This document shows positions 63,451 through 64,000 of a DNA stretch of 64,000 nucleotides, piece by piece. A model generated the notes under the pieces. That model worked only from the letters and a program-made list of their open reading frames with translations, did not search any database and had not been told where the DNA came from. Source of the DNA: Linnemannia elongata (Eukaryota > Mortierellomycota > Mortierellomycetes > Mortierellales > Mortierellaceae); NCBI GenBank assembly GCA_036320915.1, contig JAXBDG010000003.1:310001-374000 (forward strand), in the 5' to 3' direction. Both the position numbers and the translations under genes were made by a program. Each line of letters starts with the position of its first letter. The first letter of the stretch is position 1.

Positions 63451-64000
63451 CGGTCCCACCTGTGTGCTGTAATATGACCGATCCAAAAAAGAATATCCAG
63501 CAGGTGTAATCTTTCAAAACTATAGCAATCTAAAAGGAGATTCCAGATCTATGTGTCGATGCCTCCATTTCCCATCATTCAAAAAAAAAAAAAAACGAAT
63601 CAAGTATCCTCTCCTCTTTTTCGCATTCCTTCTACCTGAACCTACCTTCTTCACTTCCTCCCTCCTTTCTCATGTAACCTACGATTACTTCAGTTAGTCT
63701 CCAGTCTATTTGTACCACTTACTCCAACAAACATTTGGACGGCCACACACAAGGAAGGGTGGATTGATCAACGCAAAATCTTATCAAGGTACGCAGTTTT
63801 CTGTACGCGCTATTTATTATCCTAGTAATGGGAGATACTGGATGCCACGTCACACTATGTACTGTTGTTAATGTTGACGATTGAATTTAGAGTAGATTGG
63901 GGAGGAAGGGGGGGAGGGGGGGAGCACTCTTCATTCCCATTATCTCGCTGTATTCGTGTGCATGCGTTGGACACTCTTAAAAGGTGTGCAAGTCATCACC
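63451..64000. other. Non-coding window end
   Basis: No gene seen. An A14 run lies near 63581-63595, with CT-rich DNA after it, possibly the 5' flank of a gene beyond the right edge. A G-rich stretch is at about 63900-63925. Confidence 0.45.

Noticed and set aside
1..64000. CRISPR arrays, rRNA genes or bacterial operons
   Set aside because: No spaced direct repeats, rRNA-like stretches or polycistronic gene packing. The introns and spacing are eukaryotic.

Overview
The window looks like nuclear DNA of a filamentous fungus. It has many short GT-AG introns with CTAAC-like branch points, fungal homologues of SART3/Prp24, prenylcysteine oxidase and a GT10 fucosyltransferase, and intergenic DNA full of homopolymers and dinucleotide repeats. 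The gene family that dominates it (NACHT ATPase, pentapeptide repeats, two-propeller WD40 array) and the splice style suggest an early-diverging lineage such as Mortierellaceae. That placement is inference.

Layout. About 1-26 kb is a head-to-tail array on the minus strand. It holds four long, intron-poor STAND/NLR-like genes (NLR-1, cut by the left edge; NLR-2; NLR-3; NLR-4) and one decayed relic at 19.3-20.0 kb. About 27-51.4 kb is a block of ordinary, mostly intron-rich genes: prenylcysteine oxidase (-), a one-TM protein (-), a FAAP100-like gene (+), a disordered acidic protein (-), a small unknown protein (-), SART3/Prp24-like (+, 20 exons) and a 2H-phosphoesterase-like gene (-). At 53-58.4 kb a fifth NLR (NLR-5) lies on the plus strand. 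It is an inverted relative of NLR-4, and its expected start is broken by an in-frame TAG. Then come a GT10 fucosyltransferase (-) and a decayed, intron-containing copy of the SART3/2H-phosphoesterase junction.

The NLR-like proteins share one plan: disordered N terminus, ARM-like helical domain, NACHT ATPase (Walker A GDSG[AS]GKS, Walker B DGYDE, sensor-like TCRTQ/SCRTQ), a pentapeptide-repeat stretch, and about 14 WD40 blades, enough for two seven-bladed propellers. Several observations point to a locus that diversifies by recombination: modules are reassorted between copies, NLR-3 changes affinity between Walker A and Walker B and has a replaced N terminus, NLR-1 carries in-frame repeat expansions inside WD40 blades, and the paralogues differ mainly at a few positions per blade while the WD40 scaffold is conserved. 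The best reading is a rapidly evolving intracellular receptor family, comparable to fungal NLRs with WD40 sensors, in which the propeller is the variable sensor and the NACHT the switch. The function is inferred from architecture only.

A 338-bp foldback element (149-bp perfect inverted repeats, 9-bp target duplication, matching empty site beside the neighbouring paralogue) lies between NLR-1 and NLR-2 and looks like a Mutator-type MITE.

Limits: exon structures were worked out by hand from splice signals and phase agreement, and no database search was possible. Family names for the FAAP100-like and 2H-phosphoesterase genes rest on motif recognition. Intergenic regions were read by eye only.
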